NCBI GenBank assembly: GCA_016717305.1
Contig: JADKFY010000002.1
Coordinates: 1-64,000 of the forward strand
From: Flavobacteriales bacterium
GTDB taxonomy: Bacteria > Bacteroidota > Bacteroidia > Flavobacteriales_F > PHOS-HE28
Length of the DNA stretch: 64,000 bases
Reading direction: 5' to 3'
In this document: piece after piece, positions 8,546 through 16,251 of the stretch
Layout of the letters: each line of letters starts with the position of its first letter
Position numbering within the stretch: position 1 is the first letter of the stretch
Made by a program: the position numbers and the translations under genes
Notes under the pieces: model-generated
Database searches by the model: none
Seen by the model: only the letters and a program-made list of their open reading frames with translations
What the model was told of the DNA's origin: nothing

Positions 8546-10291
8546 CTAGATGGCAGACTCGATCCGCCCTGGTGGTAACAGGGCTTGCAAGAGCAAAGCC
8601 AACACCACCACGATCGCCGGTGCGATCAGATTGTACCACAAGAAAGCTACCTCGATCGGGTCCTGAACGGTACCATCAGGAAGTATCGTCGCGAACACGT
8701 CCTTTTGGTCCAATCCGAAATGCAGCAGGATCAACAACTGCGCAACGATGCCTGCTACGAAGACCGCCGTGCCACCCACGCGTTTCACGAAGAAGGCCAC
8801 CAAAAAGATCCCAAGGATCGTACCATAGAAAAGCGAGCCGAGGATGTTCACCGCCTGGATCAGGTTCTCAAAAAGCGAGAAGATCGCGGCGAAACAGAGC
8901 GCCATCACACCGAAGATCACCGTGGCCCATTTCGTAGCGATCACTTGTTGGCCGTCGCTCCGTTCCTTGCGCACGACGTCCACTACGCTGGTAGTTGCCA
9001 AAGCACTGAGTTCCGCACTGGTACTGCTCATGCCTGCACTAAAGATCATGGCCAGCAATAGGCCTACTATCCCGATCGGCAGGTGGTCCATCACGAAGCT
9101 GATGAAGATGTAGTCCTTGTCGTTGGTCTCTCGATCGGGGAATTCATTGCGGAGCAAGGCCGTTGTCTCTTCGCGGAGCACTTTGTCCTGCTCCAAGGCC
9201 TCGTTCAACCCTTTCTGGGCACTGGCCATGGCGGGCTTGTTCCCACTGCGCTCAGCATCCACCCATGCGATGGAGCGTTCCTTCACGATGCCTTGGTTGG
9301 CCGCTTGCATGGCGTTGAGGTCGGCGAGCTCAGGACCCACCGGCGAGCTTTCCATGGCCTGCATGTTCGCTGCGTTCCAATGCAGCGGGGAGGAATTGAA
9401 CAGGTAGAACACGAACACCAGAACACCCGTGAGCAGAATGAAGAACTGCATCGGGATCTTCAGCGCTGCGTTCATCCACAACCCTTGTCGCGCTTGCTTC
9501 ACATCCTTTCCGCCGAGGTAGCGCTGCACTTGGCTTTGGTCCGTGCCGAAGTAGGAAAGCTGGAGGAAGAAGCCTCCGATCAAGCCGCTCCAGAGCGTGT
9601 ACTTCGTGGTCGGATCCCACGAGGTGTCCACGATGTTCATTTTGTCCAAGGAAGCGGCCAATGCAAGGCTTTCCATAAAGGACACGTCGCCACTGAGGTA
9701 GTACACCGTGAACCCGAAAGCCGCGAAGATCCCGAGGAACATCACGGCCATTTGCTGTTTGTGCGTAACCCCCACGGCCTTTGCTCCTCCCGACGTGGTA
9801 TAGAGGATCACCAAGGCGCCGATGAACACGCACGTCCACGAGAGCGGCCAGTGCAGCACTTTGCTGAGGATGATGCTCGGTGCATAGATCGTGATCCCCG
9901 CTGCGAGGCTGCGTTGCAAAAGGAAAAGCCCGGCAGTGAGCAATCGGGTGCGGCCATCGAACCGTTTGCCGATGAACTCGTAGGCCGTGTACACCTTCCA
10001 CTTGTAGTAAAGCGGGATGAACACGAAGCCGATCACCAGCATCGCCAGCGGCAGTCCGAAGTAGAACTGGATAAAGCCCATGCCATCCAAAAATCCTTGG
10101 CCGGGTGTGCTGAGGAACGTAATTGCGGAAGCCTGTGTGGCCATCACACTGAGTCCGACCGCCCACCACTTATTATCGGTACCGCCGCGAAGGAAACTGT
10201 CGCTAGTGTTCGACGCGCGCGTTTTCCACACGCCATAGCCGACGATGAAGCCGAGGGTGCCCAACAGGATCAGCCAGTCGATCAAGTGCAT
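8546..10291 (-). CDS. sodium:solute symporter (SSS/SLC5 family)
   Basis: A 581-residue membrane transporter with about 13-14 spans, normal for the SSS family. It starts with MHLIDWLILLGTLGFIVGYG, followed by the first sodium-site region KWWAVGLSVMATQASAITFLSTPGQGF. Other family segments are the SGGAKAV loop, YFGTDQSQVQRYLGGK, which is the SSS signature area, and SAGMSSTSAELSALATTSVVDV. A longer insert near residues 310-390 sits between spans. It couples sodium influx to uptake of an undetermined solute, possibly a sugar or sialic-acid-type compound. The PIG-L-like deacetylase remains lie upstream on the same strand. From memory, such deacetylases and SSS symporters are often neighbours in Bacteroidota, so the two may once have formed an operon, now separated by the four-helix-bundle cassette. 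Confidence 0.9.
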   Translation of the reverse strand: MHLIDWLILLGTLGFIVGYGVWKTRASNTSDSFLRGGTDNKWWAVGLSVMATQASAITFLSTPGQGFLDGMGFIQFYFGLPLAMLVIGFVFIPLYYKWKVYTAYEFIGKRFDGRTRLLTAGLFLLQRSLAAGITIYAPSIILSKVLHWPLSWTCVFIGALVILYTTSGGAKAVGVTHKQQMAVMFLGIFAAFGFTVYYLSGDVSFMESLALAASLDKMNIVDTSWDPTTKYTLWSGLIGGFFLQLSYFGTDQSQVQRYLGGKDVKQARQGLWMNAALKIPMQFFILLTGVLVFVFYLFNSSPLHWNAANMQAMESSPVGPELADLNAMQAANQGIVKERSIAWVDAERSGNKPAMASAQKGLNEALEQDKVLREETTALLRNEFPDRETNDKDYIFISFVMDHLPIGIVGLLLAMIFSAGMSSTSAELSALATTSVVDVVRKERSDGQQVIATKWATVIFGVMALCFAAIFSLFENLIQAVNILGSLFYGTILGIFLVAFFVKRVGGTAVFVAGIVAQLLILLHFGLDQKDVFATILPDGTVQDPIEVAFLWYNLIAPAIVVVLALLLQALLPPGRIESAI

Positions 10292-10297
10292 ACTGTT

Positions 10298-10337
10298 GGA
10301 ATGTAGAATGTAGAATTCAGAATGAAGAATTTAGAAC
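10298..10337 (+). repeat. heptamer array A, unit AGAATNN
   Basis: Five and a half consecutive 7-bp units: GGAATGT, AGAATGT, AGAATTC, AGAATGA, AGAATTT, then AGAAC. The core AGAAT is kept and the last two bases vary. It begins seven bases upstream of the symporter start codon and faces array B, at 10796-10837, in inverted orientation across a four-helix-bundle gene. Confidence 0.85.
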
Positions 10338-10351
10338 GGCGGCTTCGACTA

Positions 10352-10726
10352 CTATTTCTTCTTGTCCCGGTTGCTCTCGGCGGTTTTCACACTGGCCGCG
10401 AAAATGGCAACGAGTTCAACCGCTTCGTTCAAGAGCCATGCGTTTTCCTCCTTCGCTCCATCCATCAACTTTGCCCGGAATTGAACGCGAAGATTGTTCC
10501 GCGATTCGCGCAGCTCCTTGAGCGCTCCTCGCATCTTGTGGATGAAGTCGGCTTGTGATTCTGCACCCTGTACTTCACCGTAGTGTAGAGCAGGAGCAGT
10601 ACCACTGCGTAGAAGCTGGCGACCCATGTGGCGCCCGGCCTCACTCTTGGGTATGCGATTTGTGTAAAGGATAACGGCGGCGCTAAAAATTTCGCAACGC
10701 AAATCAAGATCGTACTTCCGTTCCAT
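10352..10726 (-). CDS. four helix bundle protein (23S rRNA intervening-sequence/Avd-like family)
   Basis: A 124-residue, almost wholly alpha-helical and basic protein. It has the family pattern: an aliphatic first helix (LRCEIFSAAVILYTNRI), the SEAGRHMGRQLLRSGTAPALHYGEVQGAES segment (family core RQLLRSGTSIGANYxEA), then LKELRESRNNLRV and a final helix LLNEAVELVAIFAASVKTAE. ATG 10726 (MERKYDLDLR) was chosen because the longer ORF upstream reads through heptamer array B. The family was first noted in proteins encoded by 23S rRNA insertions and includes Avd of diversity-generating retroelements, but no reverse transcriptase is nearby. The gene lies between inverted 7-bp arrays A and B, which together look like a cassette placed between the PIG-L and symporter genes. 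Confidence 0.85.
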   Translation of the reverse strand: MERKYDLDLRCEIFSAAVILYTNRIPKSEAGRHMGRQLLRSGTAPALHYGEVQGAESQADFIHKMRGALKELRESRNNLRVQFRAKLMDGAKEENAWLLNEAVELVAIFAASVKTAESNRDKKK

Positions 10727-11849
10727 GTGAGTGTTCGGTTCTATTCGGAATGTATGACATTTCGCGGCTCGCGTGAGTCTGAAGTGTAGACACTCGAATT
10801 CTGCATTCTTCATTCTGCGTTCTACATTCTTCATTCTTCACGGCCCTGCGTGAAAGCAAATTCGCCCAAAGCCGATACGCTCCCGCAACTCCCGCCGGTA
10901 ATTCCCGGAAGAAACTGATGCCCGTGTACACATACCGTCCTTTGCCGTAGTCGCAGGTGACCAAGGCGCCATCCATCGGATCTTCGCCGGGATCATTCCA
11001 TCTGATCAATGCCGTGTATTTCGGATCGCGTTCACCGACGAAGTAGAGGCCACGTTCCTGCACCCAGCCGTCGAAGTCGACAGCGGTGATCGTGTTCGGC
11101 GAGTTCAGCAGCGGGTGCTTTGGGTCCAAGAATGTTGGTGGTGCTTCTTCCACCGTAACACGATCTCGCGAAAGTTTGAAAGGGTAGGGACCGATCAGTG
11201 AATCAGGCAAGATCATGTCGCGGCTTTGCGTGTTGTATTGTGCCACCACGGTGCCGCCGTTCTCCACGAACTTCATCAGCACGGGATTGAATTGCGCCAT
11301 GGCCTTCTCGGTGTTGTAGGCGCGAATGCCGACCACGATCGCATCGTACTTCGAGATGCTTTCCAAGGTCGCTGTGGAAGGGTCGATCATATCCACGGTG
11401 ACACCGAGGCGTTCGATCGCTTGCGGCACATCATCTCCGGCGCCTTTGATGTAGCCGACGCGTGTGGCGTTCACTTTCACATCCAGCGGGATCAATTCCA
11501 CCTCGGCGGGCGTGTAGTACACCTGCGCCATGATGTGCGGGTAGTCGATCTCGTGCAAGGTGCGATCCGCTTTTCCCTTGGGGCCACTGAAGTCGAACTT
11601 CACTGCACCGGCTTTGGCCTTGTCGCCTGGCATCAATTGGAAGGTGAAGGATTGCCGCTCGTTGCGCTTCGCGATGTCCACCAACTTCAAGTCTTTGGTG
11701 GTGCCCCAACCTTCGGGCAGCGTTACGTTCAGTTGACCGGTCAAGCTATCGGTGAGCGCTTCCACTTCGATCTCCACGGTCTGTGTGCCGCCGCGTGCGA
11801 TCACGATCTCCGTCTTCGGAATGATGGAGGCGACGGGTGTGAAGTACAC
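10704..11849 (-). pseudogene. C-terminal fragment of a PIG-L family deacetylase-type protein
   Basis: The frame is open from 11903 (in-frame TGA at 11904-11906) down to 10704. The homologous part, about 350 residues, starts at ERIRPVYFTPVASI and holds a beta-rich NEW3-like stretch, then a ThuA/GATase-like domain (YDAIVVGIRAYNTEKAM, GGTVVAQYNTQS) that ends the large Bacteroidota PIG-L proteins. Its tail after LLSRRA is encoded by heptamer array B and is unlikely to be native. The catalytic half lies at 12488-13419 on the same strand. The expected middle of the protein is missing, and about 570 bases of unrelated sequence lie between. GTG 11849 is the first formal start, but this fragment probably never had its own. 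Confidence 0.7.
10796..10837 (-). repeat. heptamer array B, unit AGAATNN (inverted copy of array A)
   Basis: Six consecutive top-strand units: GAATTCT, GCATTCT, TCATTCT, GCGTTCT, ACATTCT, TCATTCT. The reverse complement is AGAATNN, the unit of array A. The array replaces the natural end of the PIG-L C-terminal fragment, adding a repetitive VKNEECRTQNEECRI-like tail to that frame. Confidence 0.88.
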
Positions 11850-11903
11850 CGGGCGGATGCGTTCGCCGTCTACGCGATCGACCCAAGAAGCGGCACTTGA
11901 ACA

Positions 11904-12470
11904 TCACCCCCGAACGGGTCCTTAATCGTTGCTGATTAAATCCAGTAGAAATGAGCGGTTTGTGAGCAACTTGTTGGGTACTTTGATAAGACGGTTCTAT
12001 CGCAAAGGTGCGCCATGTGGCCTTGTAGCCAAGGGTGGCTCTTCAGGGTCTACCTGGCGAACCCAATTAAATTTCCAGTCGTCGGCTTGATTTGGCCCAA
12101 GCGGCATTCAGGGTGAAACTCGAGTTGATCCGGATTACCGGCTCGTCGTCGGCATTATGTGAAGGAGTCTAATCCCGAACAAGGGAATATTGTTCCGCGC
12201 CATGCATGTTATATCCAAGAGCATTGTGTCATTAGGAGCGAAGGTGCGTATGGGGCATTCGCTTCCACAGCCGATCACCGGAACAAGCGTGCATAAGACC
12301 TTCTAAGGCTTCAAGCATACGATAACGATAATTATTTCTGACCGGATCGGACTTAACCATTGAGTACAGGTAAAATAGATCATCAACACTTTCACCAGGT
12401 TTATTAGGATTAAACCTCAGGATCAAAGCGAGCTAATTTCTTGGGTCATGCCAGAGAGTCGTACTGTTCC
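11904..12470. other. unassigned insert between two halves of the PIG-L gene
   Basis: About 570 bases that interrupt the PIG-L reading frame. By eye it is more AT-rich than the flanks and holds no long ORF. It contains a short minus-strand frame (12232-12426) and ends at heptamer array C. No transposase, tRNA or clear inverted ends were found. The left edge is set by the in-frame stop of the C-terminal PIG-L fragment at 11904-11906. Confidence 0.5.
12232..12426 (-). CDS. small hypothetical ORF in the PIG-L insert
   Basis: A frame of about 64 residues from TTG 12426 (or CTC/GCT codons just after a TAG at 12433-12435) to TAA. Its composition looks protein-like (NPNKPGESVDDLFYLYSMVK, then YRYRMLEALEGLMHACSG) rather than antisense noise. 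I do not recognise it. It may be the remaining end of a gene carried by the insert. Confidence 0.25.
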   Translation of the reverse strand: MILRFNPNKPGESVDDLFYLYSMVKSDPVRNNYRYRMLEALEGLMHACSGDRLWKRMPHTHLRS

Positions 12471-12505
12471 TATTCACTTCTTCACCCTCACCTCTTCACC
12501 CTTTC
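12471..12505 (-). repeat. heptamer array C, units TTCACCC/TCACCTC
   Basis: About five imperfect 7-bp units on the top strand (TATTCAC, TTCTTCA, CCCTCAC, CTCTTCA, CCCTTTC; read as the reverse complement, GGGTGAA and GAGGTGA alternate). It lies exactly where the PIG-L catalytic fragment loses homology. No inverted partner was found at the other end of the insert. Confidence 0.65.
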
Positions 12506-13419
12506 TCCCCCCCACGTCATATCGATCCCCTCAAAAATGTCATCGCCTTTCGGTCGGTCGCCTTTCTCGAAGTGGAGGTATTCCAATTGCTCACCACGTG
12601 TTTCGGCGGCACCGAAGCCTTGGCTCTTGTGCATGCTGCGGCTGCGCCCCGCGATCTCCGTGTAGCTCAGGCCCAGCAGCGGGTCGTAACCACCTACATC
12701 CACGCTGAACCAGTCGGGGTCGGTCTTTACGATGTCCGCAAGATCCTTGCGCCACCACGTGCTTCCGTTGTGGAAGAGGCGGCGTGGTTGCCATACTTCC
12801 AAGCCTTGTTTCAGTTGCTCTGGAAATGCTTTTGGGTCACCGGCCAGGTCGAAAGCCTCGTGCGCGAGGATGGCGCTCGCGGTATGGTGGCCATGCGTGC
12901 CGCCGGGCTCGGTGGAGAAGCGGGTGATGATCACATCCGGCCGGAACATGCGGATCACGCGCACCACATCGCTTAGCACTTCCTGCTTGCCCCACTTCTC
13001 AAAGCTTTCTTCAGCGCTTTTGCTATAACCGAAGTCCACTGCGCGGGTGAAGAATTGCTCGCCACCATCGATGCGCCGCGCTTCCATCAGCTCCTGCGTG
13101 CGGATGATCCCGAGCGCATCACCGAGTTCCGGTCCGATCAGGTTCTGTCCGCCATCGCCGCGCGTGAGGCTGAGGTTGCCGGTCCGCACTTTCTTGCCAT
13201 TCGCGAACCACGCGATCAATTTGTGTTCTCGTCATCGGGGTGTGCCACGATATACAACACACTTCCAAGCACTTGGAGCTTCTGCATCTGGTGCAGGATC
13301 TCGGCGGCATTGGGTTGTGCGGGTGGGCGTTGGGCCGAGGTGTGAAGCGGTAGGAAGTGGATGGCGAAAGCGAGGAGCGCGACACGGGTAAGACGTGCGC
13401 GGAAATGATCGAAGTGCAT
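12488..13419 (-). pseudogene. PIG-L family deacetylase, catalytic N-terminal part, frameshifted and truncated
   Basis: The gene starts at 13419 with a signal peptide (RVALLAFAIHFLPLHTSAQ), followed by the LmbE/PIG-L zinc motif AHPDDENT. A one-base deletion at about 13219-13221 shifts the frame. The rest continues in 12488-13219 with LTRGDGGQNLIG and the second metal-ligand region GGTHGHHTASA. It ends in DDIFEGIDMTW followed by residues encoded by heptamer array C. Intact relatives are around 800 residues with a C-terminal region like that at 10704-11849. PIG-L enzymes remove N-acetyl groups from sugar amines, and a secreted one with an SSS symporter suggests amino-sugar processing. Frameshift plus interruption make a working enzyme unlikely. 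Confidence 0.78.
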
Positions 13420-13436
13420 GGGGCTAAGGTATGATC

Positions 13437-13491
13437 TGGTTGCTGGCTATTGGCTGCTGATCACTTGGCTATTTGCTGCTGGCTACTGACC
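13437..13491 (+). repeat. heptamer array D, unit TGGCTRY
   Basis: Seven to eight units with one slip: TGGTTGC, TGGCTAT, TGGCTGC, TGATCAC(T), TGGCTAT, TTGCTGC, TGGCTAC, then TGACC. It lies between the PIG-L start and the second four-helix-bundle gene and pairs in inverted orientation with array F. Confidence 0.85.
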
Positions 13492-13548
13492 CTTTGCCGT
13501 CACAGTCACGTTCGCAGAAATTGTAAGCTTTACCGGAAACAACTTGCG

Positions 13549-14058
13549 ATGAGAGATCTCACGAAATTGGAGATGTGGCAATTGGGGATGGACATCGCCG
13601 TTGAGGTGACGGAGATCCTCGAATCCATTCCAACGACCAAGGCAGGTTTCAAGATCCGGGATCAAGCGGATGACGCTGCTTGTTCCATTCCTTCCAATAT
13701 TGCGGAGGGAAGTTCCCGAAGAAGTGAGAAAGAGAAATACCGGTACTATGAATATGCCCTGGGCTCGGCCTTCGAATTGCAAACACGTATGTTGATCTTT
13801 CAACCCGGAATATGCAATAGGATTTCTACTACGGCCCAAAAACGCTGTGGTATCAACCGCTTCGCTGGTTTTCCTTTCGTCAACGTAGCTTAAGCACGCT
13901 TTCAACGCTCGATCCGGGTGCGTTTTGACCCGCGAACCCTATTGCATAATCTGGGTTCAACGAAGTTTGCAGATGAAGCGGTCTTGACCAAATTCCTAGA
14001 GAAAGTGGTGACCATTCAAAAGAAGATCGGCGCTTTCATGGGAGTGTTGAATGCTTGA
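13549..14058 (+). pseudogene. four helix bundle protein interrupted by a 154-bp inverted-repeat insert
   Basis: The N-terminal 84 residues (ORF 13549-13893) show the family clearly: LTKLEMWQLGMDIAVEVTEI, then IRDQADDAACSIPSNIAEGSSRRSEKEKYRYYEYALGSAFELQTRMLI. The reading then runs into unrelated sequence and stops at 13891-13893. The missing last helix (KFADEAVLTKFLEKVVTIQKKI...GVLNA, stop 14056-14058) reappears in the same frame from about 13955. Removing about 154 bases would give a normal protein of about 118 residues. This variant (SIPSNIAEGS) is the classic IVS-type form, different from the one at 10352-10726. The locus lies between inverted heptamer arrays D and F, with array E immediately after the stop. 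Confidence 0.8.
13799..13960. mobile_element. MITE-like insert with imperfect inverted ends inside the four-helix-bundle gene
   Basis: The left arm 13799-13845 and right arm 13920-13960 are imperfect inverted repeats. TATGCAATAGG on the left faces CCTATTGCATAA on the right, with further matches (CCCAAAAACGC against GCGTTTTGACCC). The centre has no coding potential. It splits the four-helix-bundle gene without changing frame on the far side. No transposase is present, so any movement would need one in trans. Confidence 0.55.
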
Positions 14059-14061
14059 CGC

Positions 14062-14103
14062 TGGTTCCTAGCTCCCCGCTGCTGGCTACTAGCTACTGGC
14101 CAT
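14062..14103 (+). repeat. heptamer array E, unit TGGCTAC-like
   Basis: Six units: TGGTTCC, TAGCTCC, CCGCTGC, TGGCTAC, TAGCTAC, TGGCCAT. Same orientation and core as array D. It begins four bases after the restored stop codon of the four-helix-bundle gene. Confidence 0.78.
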
Positions 14104-14164
14104 TTTCGCCGGGCTACGCCATCGAACCTGTAACCGCTATCGACACAGCGAACGGAACAACCGT

Positions 14165-14197
14165 GCATAGCTAGTAGCCAGCAGCCAATAGCGAGCC
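14165..14197 (-). repeat. heptamer array F, inverted copy of arrays D and E
   Basis: Four and a half top-strand units GCATAGC, TAGTAGC, CAGCAGC, CAATAGC, GAGCC; the reverse complement reads GCTATTG, GCTGCTG, GCTACTA, GCTATGC, the unit of arrays D and E. It ends seven bases before the stop codon of the DUF2911/TPR gene. Confidence 0.8.
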
Positions 14198-14203
14198 GCG
14201 CAT

Positions 14204-15280
14204 TCACTTTTTGGCCGTCTCGTAACCTGTCGTATCCACGCCAAGCTTCTTCAAACAGCGAACGGAGTTCACACGGACATTCTCCGGCGGCGACATGCCC
14301 AAACTTTTCTTGAATGCCTTGATCGCCTCGGCATTCTTTCCAGCCATCATGTATCCTTCACCTAAGCTGTCGAATACATTCGGGTCCTTGGGATTTCGTT
14401 TGGTGTTCAATTCGAACATCTTCACGGCTTCGTCGGTCTTGCCTTGGTTGGCGAGTTGATAGCCGTAGGTATTCAGCTGGGCATTGTTGGCACCGTCGAT
14501 CATGCCTTTGCGCAGGGCACTAGCTTCAGCCGTCTTGCCTTGTTCTTCAAGCATGGTGGCTTTCAATGCCTGGTTCTCGAAATTGGGTTGGCGGGCAATG
14601 CTCACATCTACCCATTTCATTGCGCGTTCCGGTGCGATATTTTCATCTTGGCAGTATCGGGCCGCTTCGTACCAAGGCTCCCAATTGAATGCTGTTAGTC
14701 CCCTTAGTTGTGCATCCAGTCCGGCGAGCACGACCGCGTGAACATCAACACCAATGTTGACCGGGACCTCCAGTTCGGCCCAACGGAGATTGAGCGTTGT
14801 GCTATTCGCTGTGCTGTTGGTGAATCCGTAGGTCAAGTGCTCGGTCATGGGGCAGGCCCGTGGCTTCACATTCACGCGAAGCGCGTCCATGTCCTTTTTG
14901 TAGAAAAAGGATCCCCACGCCGTGTGGTCCTTGCTCAGTACGAGCGTCCATTCACTGGCGGTTGGCAACAGGTGCAAGCCGTAGGTTCCTGCTTCCAGTG
15001 CTTGCCCTTCCACGGTAACAGGGCTACTGATCGTGATCGTGGTGTTCTCATTTGCACCGGCACGCCAGAGCTGGTCGTATGGGACCACATCACCGTAAAT
15101 GGTTCGGCCTTTCACGGCTGGGCTACTGTAATTCACTGTGATATCCGTCGTGCCAATGTGTTGTGAAACACTCGCCGCCTGGCTTTCCACCGGAAGATCC
15201 AAGAAGGTCCATTGGGCCGGCATGCGAAACGGGTATGCGGCAAGTATGAATGCGGATAAGGTGAGTAGCGTGACACGCAT
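14204..15280 (-). CDS. DUF2911 domain protein with C-terminal TPR repeats, secreted
   Basis: A 358-residue protein with a signal peptide (LLTLSAFILAAYPFRMPAQ). The DUF2911 domain covers residues about 30-180, with VNYSSPAVKGRTIYGDVVPYDQLWRAGANENT closely matching the paralogue at 7611-8456. It is followed by TPR-like helices: NTYGYQLANQGKTDEAVKMFELNTKRNP, then FDSLGEGYMMAGKNAEAIKAFKKSL. The TPR part suggests protein binding in the periplasm, while the DUF2911 role is unknown. Heptamer array F abuts its stop codon. ATG 15280 gives a good signal peptide. Confidence 0.85.
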   Translation of the reverse strand: MRVTLLTLSAFILAAYPFRMPAQWTFLDLPVESQAASVSQHIGTTDITVNYSSPAVKGRTIYGDVVPYDQLWRAGANENTTITISSPVTVEGQALEAGTYGLHLLPTASEWTLVLSKDHTAWGSFFYKKDMDALRVNVKPRACPMTEHLTYGFTNSTANSTTLNLRWAELEVPVNIGVDVHAVVLAGLDAQLRGLTAFNWEPWYEAARYCQDENIAPERAMKWVDVSIARQPNFENQALKATMLEEQGKTAEASALRKGMIDGANNAQLNTYGYQLANQGKTDEAVKMFELNTKRNPKDPNVFDSLGEGYMMAGKNAEAIKAFKKSLGMSPPENVRVNSVRCLKKLGVDTTGYETAKK

Positions 15281-15486
15281 GAGAGCAATTTGGTTTGGAT
15301 GGTGAAGTTAGCTTTCCAAAGAGGCTCAAAGTGCATACAGCGGACGAGTCGTTGTTCATGTGATGGACGACGTTCTATCACGTTCGACCGCAGGCGGTTT
15401 GACCTTCAACATCAAGGCCGTTCGATTGCTGGGCGGATCCGATCCATTTCAGCTTGAACGCTCCATCCCATCCGGACAAAGGCGAG

Positions 15487-15494
15487 TAACTTTG
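15487..15494 (+). promoter_or_regulatory. -7 promoter element TAACTTTG
   Basis: TAACTTTG matches TAnnTTTG and lies 19 bases before the ATG of the FG-GAP protein, predicting a short leader. No clear -33 TTG at standard spacing was seen. Confidence 0.45.
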
Positions 15495-15513
15495 AAGGCT
15501 ACTTTGGGTCGGC

Positions 15514-16251
15514 ATGTACACGCGTTCAGCAGGCATACTCTTCCGCACTTTAGTGCCCCCTTTGCTCTTGCTATTTGGCTTGTTTGTACCAGCTATCGTC
15601 TTCGCTGGCGCAGGTGGCCCCTTGCCCACGGTAGCTGATCGGATCTTGGAAGGTATCCAGCCGAGTGAACGGTTTGGCGCAAGTGTGGCAACTGCAGGGG
15701 ATGTGAATGGTGATGGCTACAGTGACATCATCGTGGGGATGCCGGCCTACGACAACGGCGCGAACACCGATGCAGGTCGGGTGATGGTGTTCCACGGTTC
15801 GGCGACCGGTTTTTCGGGCACACCGGCATGGACCATGAACGGTACCATGGCCAACGCACGTTTTGGACATAGCGTATCCACGGCCGGCGATGTGAACGGC
15901 GATGGAATAAGTGACATTATCATCGGTGCTCCGGGCCATGCCGGACAAGGTGCCGTATTCGTCTATCATGGTTCACCAGCGGGCCTTCTACTCTTGGCGG
16001 CGTGGAGTGCGATCAGCGGGGAGGCAGGGTCGGGTTTTGGAACATCTGTTGCCTTGGCCGGTGACGTGAACAGCGACAACTTGAGCGATGTGCTCGTGGG
16101 TGCTCCTTTGATGAATGAACTTGGTGCCGATCGGGGAAAGGTGTTTTGCTACCGCGGCTCCTTGGGAACAGGGGTGGTAGCACTTCCTCTGTGGACCTGG
16201 AGCGGTTTGCAGGATTATGCCCAATTCGGCTTCAGTGTTGCCGGCAGGTGA
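15514..16251 (+). CDS. FG-GAP repeat secreted protein, N-terminal fragment (frameshifted)
   Basis: The first part of a surface protein of about 1,210 residues. A signal peptide (LVPPLLLLFGLFVPAIVFAGAG) is followed by three FG-GAP/integrin-alpha-like repeats with Ca-binding GDVNGDGYSD, GDVNGDGISD and GDVNSDNLSD loops. The frame ends in SVAGR after FGFSV. Other repeats read FGxSVxxAGD, so two bases seem to be missing near 16239-16241. The protein continues in the frame of 16217-19147. Confidence 0.8.
   Translation: MYTRSAGILFRTLVPPLLLLFGLFVPAIVFAGAGGPLPTVADRILEGIQPSERFGASVATAGDVNGDGYSDIIVGMPAYDNGANTDAGRVMVFHGSATGFSGTPAWTMNGTMANARFGHSVSTAGDVNGDGISDIIIGAPGHAGQGAVFVYHGSPAGLLLLAAWSAISGEAGSGFGTSVALAGDVNSDNLSDVLVGAPLMNELGADRGKVFCYRGSLGTGVVALPLWTWSGLQDYAQFGFSVAGR

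Noticed and set aside
9083..10306. 407-codon ORF opposite the sodium:solute symporter
   Set aside because: Rich in His, Arg and Glu as expected for an antisense shadow of a membrane protein gene; no family resemblance.
10352..14058. Diversity-generating retroelement, suggested by Avd-like four-helix-bundle proteins
   Set aside because: No reverse transcriptase, no template/variable repeat pair with A-specific mismatches, and no C-type lectin target nearby.
10298..14197. Heptamer arrays as a CRISPR array
   Set aside because: The repeats are contiguous 7-bp units without unique spacers of constant length, and no cas genes are present.
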